Part shown: piece after piece, positions 1 through 7,953 of the stretch | Layout: every line of letters begins with the position of its first letter | How positions within the stretch are numbered: position 1 is the first letter of the stretch | NCBI RefSeq assembly: GCF_003581585.1 | Contig: NZ_QXIR01000045.1 | Location: forward strand, 1-32,743 | From: Bacillus salacetis | GTDB lineage: Bacteria; Bacillota; Bacilli; Bacillales; Bacillaceae_B | Length of the DNA: 32,743 bases | Reading direction: 5' to 3' | Notes under the pieces: model-generated | The model's input: only the letters and a program-made list of their open reading frames with translations | The model's database searches: none | What the model was told of the DNA's origin: nothing | Made by a program: the position numbers and the translations under genes

Positions 1-7
1 TGTCCAT
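1..7 (-). other. possible start of the next operon gene, running off the window
   Basis: On the minus strand, an ATG at bases 7-5 follows the stop codon of the acyl-CoA ligase by about 14 bases. An AGAAGGG stretch sits about 10 bases before it and could be a weak ribosome binding site. Only two codons are visible, so nothing can be said about the product. It is listed because the operon shows no terminator before the window edge and may continue. Confidence 0.25.
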
Positions 8-21
8 GGCGGGCTGCCCTT

Positions 22-1518
22 CTACGTCACCTTATCCAGCCTTTTTCGAAGCTCATTCTTGTTGATTTTGCCTACATGGGTTTTCGGGAGCTGATCAATG
101 GTGTAAAAGTTCTTCGGTATCTTGTACTTCGTTAATTTCTTTTTACAGTAGTACTCCAGCTCTTCTGCCTGCAGGTTCATTCCCCTTTTGACCGTCACAA
201 ACGCAACGACCTTTTCCCCCCATTTTTCATCCGGAATGCCGATGACCGCCACTTCTTCGACAGCCTCATGTGCTTCGATCCAGTTTTCGACTTCCAATGG
301 ATAGACATTTTCTCCGCCGGTGATGATCATATCCTTTTTCCTGCCGACAATATAGTAGTAGCCGTCTTTATCTTTCCGGGCAAGATCACCGGTATGAAAC
401 CACCCATCTTTCCAAGCTTCCCTTGTCTCCTCTTCATTGTTCCAATAGTATTCGAATAAGTGGCTGCCGCAGAGATAGAGTTCGCCGACTTCATCCGTCC
501 CAGCTTCGCCGCCCTCAGCACTGATGATTTTCACAGAATTGAACAGCATGGGCTTCCCGACTGAGCCCGGGCGGCTGAGGGCATCCCTCGGGTTGATATA
601 AAAGTTATTCGGGCCGGCTTCTGTCAGTCCATAGCCCTCTTTAAAAGCAAGGCCTTTGCTGCTGAAAGTGTGGTAGATCCCCAATGGACAAGGCGCTCCC
701 CCAGAAAGGAATACTTTCATATCAGGAAATTTTGCCTTCTTAAAATCCATGGTCCCTGCCAGCATATGATACATCGTCGGCACGAACAAGACGATGGAGC
801 ATTTGTACTCGATGAGATCCCTGACCGCCTGCACTGGCTCAAACACCGGCGAGAGAACGACTGTCCCTCCCGCGACCAGGATCGGTATTGACAGGGCATT
901 CAGGCCGCCTGTATGGAACATCGGTATGCACGTCAGCGTTGTATCCTTATCGGTCAGATTCCAGCTGACGATCGTGTTGATGGCATTCCACATGATCGAG
1001 CGATGCGAAAGGACGGCACCCTTGGGATGTCCCGTCGTCCCTCCTGTATAAATCATTGCCAGGGGATCTGCCTCCGCCAAACCCGGATCACCTAAATTGC
1101 CCGCAGCCGGAAAATCATCAAGATAGGAATTCGACTCGATTTCAATCATATAAAAATCTTCCTGCAGCCCGCTTGCCTGCCCGATGGAACTCGATTGGAC
1201 CCCCATCACAGCGGGAGCGGCATCCTTCACAACGAATTGAAGCTCATCGTCAGATAACCGCCAGTTCAGCGGAACGAATACTGCCCCTATTTTTAAGCAG
1301 GCAAACAAAAAATCAAAATAGCTTATGTGATTAGCTGCAAACAAAGCAATCCGGTCTCCTTTCCCGACTCCCTGTGCAAGAAACAGGCCCGCCAGCCGGG
1401 ATGCGCGTTCATTCAGCTCGCTGTATGTCCAGGAATCCTTTGTGACAGAATCAATGACGGCGCACTTTTCCGGGAATAAATCGGATCTGCTCTTCACCCA
1501 ATCGATTTCGTAGCTCAC
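22..1518 (-). CDS. class I acyl-CoA synthetase (AMP-binding ligase)
   Basis: A 498-residue adenylate-forming enzyme predicted to convert a carboxylic acid to its acyl-CoA through an acyl-AMP intermediate in the cytoplasm. Visible motifs are the P-loop YTGGTTGHPKG (about residue 157), YGLTEAG, the hinge-region GWFHTGDLA and GRKKDMIITGGENVYP, and the C-terminal catalytic lysine region HVGKINKNELRK. Length is normal for the family. The start is GTG, 9 bases after AAGGGGAG, and lies 16 bases behind the ketoreductase gene. It is the last full gene of the liv/acyl operon. Family membership is certain. The acid it activates is unknown: medium or long-chain fatty acid, branched or aromatic acids are all possible, and the linked ABC importer suggests an imported acid. 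Confidence 0.93.
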   Translation of the reverse strand: MSYEIDWVKSRSDLFPEKCAVIDSVTKDSWTYSELNERASRLAGLFLAQGVGKGDRIALFAANHISYFDFLFACLKIGAVFVPLNWRLSDDELQFVVKDAAPAVMGVQSSSIGQASGLQEDFYMIEIESNSYLDDFPAAGNLGDPGLAEADPLAMIYTGGTTGHPKGAVLSHRSIMWNAINTIVSWNLTDKDTTLTCIPMFHTGGLNALSIPILVAGGTVVLSPVFEPVQAVRDLIEYKCSIVLFVPTMYHMLAGTMDFKKAKFPDMKVFLSGGAPCPLGIYHTFSSKGLAFKEGYGLTEAGPNNFYINPRDALSRPGSVGKPMLFNSVKIISAEGGEAGTDEVGELYLCGSHLFEYYWNNEEETREAWKDGWFHTGDLARKDKDGYYYIVGRKKDMIITGGENVYPLEVENWIEAHEAVEEVAVIGIPDEKWGEKVVAFVTVKRGMNLQAEELEYYCKKKLTKYKIPKNFYTIDQLPKTHVGKINKNELRKRLDKVT

Positions 1519-1534
1519 TCCAATCGCTCCCCTT

Positions 1535-2266
1535 CTACATCATGATTCCTCCATCGACGTGAAGAACATGGCCGTTGACGTAATCAGATTCATCACTTGC
1601 CAGGAATAAATAGGCATTGGCGATGTCTTCCGGTTTCCCAAGCCTCCCCATCGGAACCTGCGCTTTCATTTTCTCAATGACTTTTTCCGGTACTTCGGCA
1701 ACCATCGCCGTTTCAGTAAAACCAGGAGCGACAGCATTGACATTGATCCCTTTCCTGGCAAGCTCCTTCGCCCATGTCTTGGTCATCCCGATCACCCCTG
1801 CCTTGGCTGCCGCGTAATTCGTCTGGCCGACATTTCCATAGGTTCCTGTCACCGAGGAGGTATTGATGATTTTCCCTTTTCCCTGCTCAGCCATATATGG
1901 CAGGACAGCCTGCGTGCAATGAAACACACCCGTCAGATTTACATTGATGACCTGCTGAAACTGATCAGCTGTCATTTTAGATAACATCGAATCCCTCGTT
2001 ATCCCTGCGTTATTTATCAGGATATCGATTCTGCCAAATTCACTGTCGGTCTTTTCAACCATTCTGCCGACACTTTCCCTGTCCGAGACATCGACCTGTA
2101 TGAATGTCACGCCGGGGATGGCTTCCTCGGCTTCTTTTCCAGAAGCTTCATTGAAGTCTGCTATGACCACCTTCGCCCCTTCCCTGGTAAAGATGCGGGC
2201 AGCTTCCAGTCCGATGCCGTTTGCGGCTCCGGTGATGATCGCTACCTTTCCTTCTAGCCTGCTCAT
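1535..2266 (-). CDS. FabG-like 3-oxoacyl reductase (SDR)
   Basis: A 243-residue classical short-chain dehydrogenase/reductase. It has the NAD(P)-binding TGAANGIG near residue 12, NNAG near residue 87, the catalytic Ser-Tyr-Lys set in SSVTG and YAAAK, and the family's C-terminal HVDGG. FabG-type enzymes interconvert 3-oxoacyl and 3-hydroxyacyl thioesters. Because it is coupled to a CoA ligase and a condensing-enzyme relative, an acyl-CoA substrate in a catabolic pathway is more likely than housekeeping fatty-acid synthesis. Its ATG overlaps the stop of the preceding hydrolase gene by four bases (ATGA), and the RBS GAGAGGAG lies inside that gene, so translation is probably coupled. Confidence 0.9.
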   Translation of the reverse strand: MSRLEGKVAIITGAANGIGLEAARIFTREGAKVVIADFNEASGKEAEEAIPGVTFIQVDVSDRESVGRMVEKTDSEFGRIDILINNAGITRDSMLSKMTADQFQQVINVNLTGVFHCTQAVLPYMAEQGKGKIINTSSVTGTYGNVGQTNYAAAKAGVIGMTKTWAKELARKGINVNAVAPGFTETAMVAEVPEKVIEKMKAQVPMGRLGKPEDIANAYLFLASDESDYVNGHVLHVDGGIMM

Positions 2267-3174
2267 ACCTTCTGCTCCTCTCTTTTCAAAAATCCTTCCA
2301 GATGCCCCAGAAGTCCATCCAAATCATCAATCAAAGGCGAATGGCCGCATTCCTTCATTTCTATGAATTCCGCCCTGCCTTCGTAGTCTTCTATCAATTC
2401 TTTCGTCATTCTCTCCGTCACAACCAGGTCCCGGTCGCCTCTCAAGGCAAACACAGGTATGGTAATCCTGCCGGCCTCTCCCTTGCCTTGCGTCAGCCCG
2501 TTATCATGCTTGCTGATATTAAAAAGATTCAGAGCCTGATAGACATCAGCCAGATTCCGCTGTGTGCACATATCATCCAGATATCTTTTGTACCTTTCCG
2601 GATCGGGTTTTTCTCCCGTGTAAATGAGCCCGTCCCATATGGCCTTCAGCACTGTGAAATTCTTCTGATCATAAGCTGTTTGAACAGGGATGGTCTTTCC
2701 GGGATCACGTTTCACTTCTTCCAGGGTTCTCAGCCTTTTATTAAGGTCCGGAAGCCCTTGTTCATTACTTCCATAGAAAGGATAGCCGCGGGTCGAGGCA
2801 GAGGCGACAAGGAGAAGCCTGCTGCAGTAACCAGGGTGGTCAATACAGAACTGCTGGCAGACCGCACCTCCGAGCGACCAGCCGATCAAGGCAAAGCCGG
2901 AAATGCCAAGTTCGTCCGAAAACTCCCTTAAGTCATCCGAAAAATCTTTAATGGATTGGATCGGATTGCGATAAGAAGAGGTCCCAAATCCACGCAGATC
3001 AACTGCATACAGCTTATATCTCTCATCCATGTTTTCAAGGACCAGATCCCAATGGGCGGAAGACGTCATGTTGCCATGGACAAGCACCACAACCTGGCCG
3101 CCTCCTTCACGTTCCCTGTATCCGATCGTTTCCCCATTTGCAATTGTCACTTCTTTTAAATGAATTTCTGCCAT
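2263..3174 (-). CDS. alpha/beta-fold hydrolase
   Basis: A 303-residue alpha/beta hydrolase. Visible are the oxyanion-hole VHGNMTSSAHWD (about residue 32), the nucleophile elbow GWSLGG (Ser in G-x-S-x-G), the acid in LRGDRDLV and the catalytic His in CGHSPLIDD. Members include esterases, lactonases, C-C bond hydrolases of meta-cleavage pathways and thioesterases, and the sequence alone does not separate these. The position between a FabH-like enzyme and a ketoreductase suggests it hydrolyses a pathway intermediate, for example a thioester, lactone or beta-diketone. The start is ATG behind an excellent AAAAGGAGG. It lies 15 bases downstream of the FabH-like gene and overlaps the next gene by four bases. 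Confidence 0.88.
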   Translation of the reverse strand: MAEIHLKEVTIANGETIGYREREGGGQVVVLVHGNMTSSAHWDLVLENMDERYKLYAVDLRGFGTSSYRNPIQSIKDFSDDLREFSDELGISGFALIGWSLGGAVCQQFCIDHPGYCSRLLLVASASTRGYPFYGSNEQGLPDLNKRLRTLEEVKRDPGKTIPVQTAYDQKNFTVLKAIWDGLIYTGEKPDPERYKRYLDDMCTQRNLADVYQALNLFNISKHDNGLTQGKGEAGRITIPVFALRGDRDLVVTERMTKELIEDYEGRAEFIEMKECGHSPLIDDLDGLLGHLEGFLKREEQKV

Positions 3175-3189
3175 TATTTATCCTCCTTT

Positions 3190-4194
3190 TCATCCCCAGC
3201 GGATGACATTCGCTCCCCAGGCATACCCGATGCCTGCACTGACCAGTACGACGATATCGCCTATTTTCAGCAAGCCCCTCTCTTCAGCCAGCTGCAGCGA
3301 AATGATCTGGTCCATCTGCCCGATATGGCCGTAATCTTCCAGATAAATCGATTTCTCCCGGGAGACCCCCAGCTGATCCAGTACATAGTTATGTGCTGAA
3401 CGTTTCATATGGAGAATCGCTGCATAGTCGATATCCTCCTGGGTGTACCCGCTCTTCCTCAACGCTTCACGGATGCACTTCAGAAAATTATCCATCGATT
3501 TCTTTTCCAGCCGTTCCTTCATTCCATCCGGATCAAGGACATCCAGTTGATACCGGCCAGCCGCCAGACTTTCCGCTGTCAATGGACTTTTCGTACCCCC
3601 GACAGGAACGACGACATCTTCGGAAAACGAACCATCGGTAATGATGTGGCTGCCGAGGATGATATTGTGATTACTATCTCTTTCGAGGACCATTGCACCT
3701 CCACCTGCTCCAAGATTGTACATGAATCTCGTTCTCGGATTCTCATAGTCTATAAAATCGACATTCCGGTAGCCTCCGGCAAGCAGGACCGTTTTTATAT
3801 CAGGTTCGGCCATCATCATATCTTTTGCGATTTTCACCGCCATGACCGTTGTTCCGCAGCGAAGAGCCATATCAAACGCAAAGGCATTCACGGCACCGAC
3901 CTCTTCCTGCAGCTTGATGGCCGCTGTCCACAATGGATACTCTTTATGCTCTTCGCCGATATAGATGACCATGTCGATTGCAGCCGGGTCGATCCCTGCT
4001 TTTTCGATCGCCTCCCGCGCAGCTTTGATTCCCATTTCACATGTATGGTCACCGGGGCCGGGGAGCGGCTTTTGTTTGATCCCCAATTTCTCGATGACGA
4101 TTTCCTCCCGCATGCCCGCTTTCACCGCAAGTTCCGCTGCCGTCATCTTTGTTTCAGGAATATAGATCCCCATGCTTTTGATACCGGCATTCAT
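3190..4194 (-). CDS. FabH-like (KAS III / thiolase-fold) condensing-enzyme homologue
   Basis: A 334-residue thiolase-superfamily protein of beta-ketoacyl synthase III type. The nucleophilic cysteine is C113 in FDMALRCGTT, aligned with the FabH Cys in FDIxAAC. The active-site His is H262 in ILHMKRSAHN, where FabH has FHQAN. The third residue, Asn in the FabH motif YGNTSAAS, is replaced by His290 in DYGHIGQMDQ. The C-terminus (SAGIGYAWGANVIRW) keeps the usual glycine-rich end. Loss of the Asn and of the HQAN motif argues against a fatty-acid initiating enzyme. It may condense or cleave unusual acyl-CoAs. Its ATG overlaps the stop of the small upstream gene (ATGA). Fold is confident, reaction unknown. 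Confidence 0.85.
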   Translation of the reverse strand: MNAGIKSMGIYIPETKMTAAELAVKAGMREEIVIEKLGIKQKPLPGPGDHTCEMGIKAAREAIEKAGIDPAAIDMVIYIGEEHKEYPLWTAAIKLQEEVGAVNAFAFDMALRCGTTVMAVKIAKDMMMAEPDIKTVLLAGGYRNVDFIDYENPRTRFMYNLGAGGGAMVLERDSNHNIILGSHIITDGSFSEDVVVPVGGTKSPLTAESLAAGRYQLDVLDPDGMKERLEKKSMDNFLKCIREALRKSGYTQEDIDYAAILHMKRSAHNYVLDQLGVSREKSIYLEDYGHIGQMDQIISLQLAEERGLLKIGDIVVLVSAGIGYAWGANVIRWG

Positions 4195-4382
4195 TTTCTG
4201 CCCTCCTTAAGCGTGCTTTCCAATCCATCAACCGTCTCTTTCATATAATTCATCGCTTCTTCAAACGAATCGAAGGATAGTTCATTTTCCCCTTGCACAT
4301 GGGTCAATTTGATTCGGTAATCGCGCTGTTGTGAATCCATCACATGGCAGCGGATGACAAATGATGTGATGAGCTGGTTCAT
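4191..4382 (-). CDS. 63-residue operon protein of unknown function
   Basis: A small soluble protein that I do not recognise. It has no membrane segment or signal peptide and only one cysteine. It looks like a short alpha/beta domain: beta-rich N-terminal half (SFVIRCHVMD, YRIKLTHVQG) followed by a helical, acidic C-terminal half (FDSFEEAMNYMKETVDGL). A GGGGG run 6 bases before ATG serves as RBS. It starts 12 bases after livM ends, and its stop overlaps the start of the FabH-like gene, so it is firmly inside the operon and probably translated. It could be a small subunit or chaperone for the adjacent condensing enzyme. That is inference from position only. Confidence 0.7.
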   Translation of the reverse strand: MNQLITSFVIRCHVMDSQQRDYRIKLTHVQGENELSFDSFEEAMNYMKETVDGLESTLKEGRK

Positions 4383-4394
4383 CGGTTTCCCCCT

Positions 4395-5405
4395 TTAACC
4401 TGCAATATTCTTTTCAGGACTCACTGCCTTTGCTTTGCGCTTTCCATTTCTCTTTTTAAAAACACCCTGCAGCGATCCGGCGATTCCTTTCGGAAAGAAA
4501 ATCACCGCCAGGATATAAACTGTTCCGAACAGGATGATCCATCTTTCGAATATCCAGTGGACATCGGACAAACCCGAGAGCCAGTGATGTGCGAATTCGA
4601 CGAGTGCCGCCCCAATGATCGGGCCAACAAGTGTACCGACGCCGCCGATGATGGTCATCAGAAGGGCATCCAATGTGACTTCCGTTGCAAACACGCTCGT
4701 ATCGACAAACCTTAGCGACAGCATGTAGAGCACTCCGGAAATGCTCGCGACCACCCCGGAAACGACGCTGACAATCACCTTATAATGAAGCACCTTGTAC
4801 CCCAGTGATTCTGTCCTTCCTTCGTTCTCCCGTATCGCCAGGAGCACCCTTCCCAGCGGGGACTCGGTGAACCGCCTCAGTCCGAAGAAGATCAGCACCA
4901 TGACAACGAGGCAGGTGAGATAGAGGGTGGTCCGGTCCTTGAACACATCCGGAATGGAAAAGGTGAAACCATCCGCCCCGCCTGTCATGCTTCTCCACTT
5001 CTCGGCGGCCACCAGGAACAGGCCCGCAAGTGCAAGTGTCAGCATTGCGTAAAAATGGCTCTTCAATCTGAGTGTCAGGACGCCGACGATGAAACTGACA
5101 ATGGCTGCAGCTGCAACGGCAATCAAGACACCAAGGAGCAGGGTGAGCAATGTAGGCTCCTGTCTGTTGAACAGCACGGCCGTGGAATAGGCCCCGATTC
5201 CAAAGAACATCGTGTGGCCGAATGAAACGATCCCCGTATAGCCGAGCAGTAAATCATAGCTCATCGCGAAAATCCCCAGGATGAAAATCTGCATCATCAG
5301 AAACAGAAGGCTTCTTCCTGTCACCATAAAGGGAAGAACGGCAAGCAGGAATGCGATTAAAAGATAGATCCATGTACTAAGATTCATGCGTAATGGCTGC
5401 ATCAT
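4395..5405 (-). CDS. livM: branched-chain amino-acid-type ABC transporter permease LivM
   Basis: A 336-residue polytopic membrane protein with about nine hydrophobic segments and the LivM/LivH-family signature: SYDLLLGYTGIVSFGHTMFFGIGAYS near the N-terminus and TIIGGVGTLVGPIIGAALVE in the EAA-like cytoplasmic loop that contacts the ATPase. It pairs with LivH to form the channel of a HAAT-family importer. The ATG at 5405 is preferred because AAGGGG lies 5 bases upstream. An in-frame GTG at 5411 is the alternative. It starts two bases after the livH stop. The basic C-terminal tail (KKRNGKRKAKAV) is cytoplasmic. Substrate specificity lies mainly in the binding protein and cannot be assigned. Confidence 0.9.
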   Translation of the reverse strand: MMQPLRMNLSTWIYLLIAFLLAVLPFMVTGRSLLFLMMQIFILGIFAMSYDLLLGYTGIVSFGHTMFFGIGAYSTAVLFNRQEPTLLTLLLGVLIAVAAAAIVSFIVGVLTLRLKSHFYAMLTLALAGLFLVAAEKWRSMTGGADGFTFSIPDVFKDRTTLYLTCLVVMVLIFFGLRRFTESPLGRVLLAIRENEGRTESLGYKVLHYKVIVSVVSGVVASISGVLYMLSLRFVDTSVFATEVTLDALLMTIIGGVGTLVGPIIGAALVEFAHHWLSGLSDVHWIFERWIILFGTVYILAVIFFPKGIAGSLQGVFKKRNGKRKAKAVSPEKNIAG

Positions 5406-5407
5406 CT

Positions 5408-6268
5408 TCACCCCTTCACCCTAAATAATCCCTGAGGCCTGAAAATCAGGACGACTGTCATCAGCAGCATGTTGACGGCCAGGGATAAAGCCGGCACGTA
5501 ATAGGCCATATAAGCTTGGGCAAGACCGACCAGAATGGCGGCAAGAAGCGAACCTGTGAAGCTTCCCATTCCGCCGATGACCACAACGATGAAGGCGAGG
5601 ATCCCGAACTCCAGGCCCATTTCCGCATAAATCACACCCGAGTACGGAGCCATCAGCATGCCTCCGAAGGCTGCCATGGCGGCACCGACCATGAAAACAA
5701 GCATGAAAACGACCCTGATGTTGATCCCTAATGTCTGGACCATTTCTTTGTTCATGACCCCTGCACGGACAATGAGGCCGATCCTCGTTCTTTTTAAAAT
5801 AAAGGAAGTGATGGCAAACACAATGAGGCCGACAAGGATAATGAACAGGCGGTATTTGATCAGGATAACGTCGCCGATCATGAAGCTTCCTGAGAGAAAT
5901 TCAGGAGGATGCGCCGCCTTCTGGTCCGGGCCGAACACCACTTTGATCAGTTCGGAAAGGACCAGCATCAAACCCAGGGTGATCAGGATTTGCTGAGTAT
6001 GATTTCCGTATACCGGCCGGATGATCAAATACTCGGTCACTGCACCAAGGATGAGGCCGGTAATAATCGCCGCAATGATTCCGATCCAGAAGGATTCTGT
6101 CAGGTTATAGGCCCAGACACCGCTGAACGCTCCCCAGACAAACAATCCGCCGTGAGCGAAATTCAGGACATCCATCAGGCCGAAAATGAGGGTAAGTCCG
6201 GCGGCAAGCAAAAAAATGAGCATCCCCGTCGCCAAACCGTTGATGGTTAAGCTGAAAAGTAAATCCAC
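5408..6268 (-). CDS. livH: branched-chain amino-acid-type ABC transporter permease LivH
   Basis: A 286-residue integral membrane permease. It carries the LivH hallmarks LTLIFGLMDVLNFAHGG near residue 28 and VVVIGGMGSFTGSLLAAILVG, the ATPase-coupling loop near the C-terminus, with about eight membrane spans. Two in-frame GTG codons could start it. The one at 6268 is chosen because AGGAGG ends 7 bases upstream, whereas for the GTG at 6274 the same RBS would be only one base away. It lies 11 bases downstream of livF. Partner of LivM. Confidence 0.9.
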   Translation of the reverse strand: MDLLFSLTINGLATGMLIFLLAAGLTLIFGLMDVLNFAHGGLFVWGAFSGVWAYNLTESFWIGIIAAIITGLILGAVTEYLIIRPVYGNHTQQILITLGLMLVLSELIKVVFGPDQKAAHPPEFLSGSFMIGDVILIKYRLFIILVGLIVFAITSFILKRTRIGLIVRAGVMNKEMVQTLGINIRVVFMLVFMVGAAMAAFGGMLMAPYSGVIYAEMGLEFGILAFIVVVIGGMGSFTGSLLAAILVGLAQAYMAYYVPALSLAVNMLLMTVVLIFRPQGLFRVKG

Positions 6269-6279
6269 GTTCACACCTC

Positions 6280-6987
6280 CTAGGCAATCCCAAGGTATTT
6301 TTTCATCATGACCTTATCCTGCTTCAGGTCACTCATCATGCCGTTATGGACAGTCTGGCCGTCATCAATGATATGAAAGCTGTCCCCGATTTTGCTGGCC
6401 ATGATGAAATTTTGTTCCACCAGTACAATGGTCGTTTTTTCTTTCATCTGCTGAATGGTTTCCATGACTTTTTCAACGATGATCGGCGCAAGTCCCTTGC
6501 TCGGTTCGTCGATCAGCAGCAGTTCGTTGTCATTGACATAGGCACGGGCGATCGCGAGCATCTGCTTCTGTCCGCCGCTCAGCTGGCCGCCGGGTTTTTT
6601 CCAGAATTTCTTGAGGTCCGGGAACAGCTCAAGCACCCAGTCCAGCAGCTTGGCAGAATTCTCATCTTCTTTTTGCATGGCGACCCTGAGGTTTTCCCCT
6701 ACCGTCAAATCCGCAAAGATCCCCTGGTCTTCGGGAACATAACCGATCCCGCTTTTCGCAACCATATAAGGCTTCCACTTTTTGATTTCCTGATGATTGA
6801 ACCGGATGCTGCCCGCCGTTGCCGGATTCAGTCCCATGATGGTCCGCAGCGTGGTCGTCTTCCCCGCTCCATTCCGGCCAAGCAGGACCGTCACCTCCCC
6901 CTTCGGCACTTCAAAGGAGATATCATGTAAAATGTGAAACTGGTCAATATGTGTTTGGACATTTTGGAGTTCAAGCAAGGTGCTCAT
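6280..6987 (-). CDS. livF: branched-chain amino-acid-type ABC transporter ATPase LivF
   Basis: A 235-residue cytoplasmic ABC ATPase. Visible are Walker A GRNGAGKTT (about residue 37), the signature QLSGGQKQ, Walker B LLIDEPSKG with its catalytic Glu, and the switch His replaced by Gln in LVEQN, as is usual for LivF. The protein begins MSTLLELQNV. Two adjacent ATG codons (6990 and 6987) follow GGGAGG, and the second has the more typical spacing. A longer open frame extends upstream into livG, but it lacks homology and an RBS. The start overlaps the livG end by about 17 bases, implying translational coupling. With LivG it powers the importer. Confidence 0.92.
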   Translation of the reverse strand: MSTLLELQNVQTHIDQFHILHDISFEVPKGEVTVLLGRNGAGKTTTLRTIMGLNPATAGSIRFNHQEIKKWKPYMVAKSGIGYVPEDQGIFADLTVGENLRVAMQKEDENSAKLLDWVLELFPDLKKFWKKPGGQLSGGQKQMLAIARAYVNDNELLLIDEPSKGLAPIIVEKVMETIQQMKEKTTIVLVEQNFIMASKIGDSFHIIDDGQTVHNGMMSDLKQDKVMMKKYLGIA

Positions 6988-7738
6988 CATACAACCCTCC
7001 CAGATACGCAGACTGAACGGTTTCATTCTCCATGATTTCTTCAGGGCTTCCCTGTGCCAGCAGCTCCCCGTGAAACAGGACGAGCACTTCATCCGACAAA
7101 TCAAGGATCATATCAATCTTGTGTTCGATCAGGACGATGGTCTGGTCTCCCTGCTGTTTGATCTTCCTGATGACCTCCAAGATGGCCGGCACTTCCTCAA
7201 TCGACATCCCGGCTGTCGGCTCATCCAGCAGCAGGACATCCGTCTCCAATGCCAGCAGCATCGCGATTTCGAGCTTTCTTTTTTCTCCGTGCGCGAGATT
7301 GACTGCAATCGTTTCGGCTTTTTCTTTTAAAAGGACGACCTCCAGGAGACTCATAGCCTTTTCTTTCATCGATTTATAATGTTTATAATGAGCAAAAATC
7401 TGATAACGGACTTTCTGCTGTGACTGGACGGCAAGCCTTACGTTTTCCAGCACAGTCAGGTTCGGGAAGACATTGGTGATTTGAAAAGAGCGCCCGATAC
7501 CGAGGCGTGCCCGTTCGGCAGGAGACAAGGATGTGATGTCGCTTCCTTTGTGAAAAATCCTTCCTTCAGACGGGGAAAGCTGTCCGCTCAGGAGGTTGAA
7601 CAGCGTCGTCTTGCCGGCTCCGTTCGGCCCGATGACAGAAGTGAATTTCTTTTCCTGGATTGCCATGGTGACCTGGTTGACAGCCCGGTGCCCGCCGAAA
7701 TCTATCGATAGATTTTCTGATTTGAGAATGTCTTGCAT
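6971..7738 (-). CDS. livG: branched-chain amino-acid-type ABC transporter ATPase LivG
   Basis: A 255-residue ABC ATPase with Walker A GPNGAGKTT near residue 38, a LivG-type divergent signature NLAHGEKRKLEIAMLL in place of LSGGQ, Walker B LLLDEPTAGMS and switch His in LIEHKID. The C-terminal extension (GSPEEIMENETVQSAYLG) is typical of LivG. The RBS GAGGTGATC precedes the ATG. It is separated from the livK binding-protein gene by about 215 bases that hold a degenerate tandem repeat and a strong hairpin, the usual arrangement when the binding protein must be made in excess over the ATPases. Confidence 0.92.
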   Translation of the reverse strand: MQDILKSENLSIDFGGHRAVNQVTMAIQEKKFTSVIGPNGAGKTTLFNLLSGQLSPSEGRIFHKGSDITSLSPAERARLGIGRSFQITNVFPNLTVLENVRLAVQSQQKVRYQIFAHYKHYKSMKEKAMSLLEVVLLKEKAETIAVNLAHGEKRKLEIAMLLALETDVLLLDEPTAGMSIEEVPAILEVIRKIKQQGDQTIVLIEHKIDMILDLSDEVLVLFHGELLAQGSPEEIMENETVQSAYLGGLYDEHLA

Positions 7739-7795
7739 TGGGTGATCACCTCGATTCTTTTGTTTTTGTTAGGTTGATGGTGCTTGCTTCTTGGG

Positions 7796-7900
7796 CGAGG
7801 TACATCATTTTATTTTGAATTTGATACGATGCCTTTCTCTTTCCATCCGAGGTACCTCATTTTGATTCCAAACCGATTTGATGCCCCTCGGCTTCTCCAT
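7796..7900. repeat. degenerate 52-bp tandem duplication between livK and livG
   Basis: Two imperfect copies lie head to tail at 7796-7847 and 7848-7900. Both begin CGAGGTAC, continue TCATTTT, share a GATxxGATGCC block and end in TCCAT. They are clearly related but have many substitutions. Read on the minus strand, they could be translated into a basic 31-codon frame (7900-7805), but no RBS precedes it. Function is unknown; it may be relic intergenic sequence. Confidence 0.55.
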
Positions 7901-7910
7901 TTGAGAATGC

Positions 7911-7940
7911 ATACCCTCGCCAAATCATTGGCAAGGGTAT
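7911..7940 (-). terminator. intercistronic hairpin after livK
   Basis: A 13-bp stem (ATACCCTTGCCAA / TTGGCGAGGGTAT, one U-G wobble on the minus transcript) with a 4-nt loop lies 13 bases past the livK stop. The wobble pairs only in the minus transcript. No U-tract follows, so it is more likely a 3'-end stabiliser or partial terminator that gives excess livK transcript than a full terminator. Confidence 0.65.
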
Positions 7941-7953
7941 CCCAGGGTTGAAA

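Noticed and set aside
3409..4248. 279-codon plus-strand open frame opposite the FabH-like gene
   Set aside because: Antisense shadow of a gene with clear homology; His/Phe/Arg-rich composition typical of shadows, no RBS.
6988..7104. Upstream extension of livF into livG
   Set aside because: The Cys/Trp-rich residues do not match LivF proteins, and the RBS GGGAGG precedes the ATG pair at 6990/6987.
7805..7900. 31-codon basic minus-strand peptide frame
   Set aside because: No RBS and it coincides with a degenerate tandem duplication; no evidence of selection on the frame.
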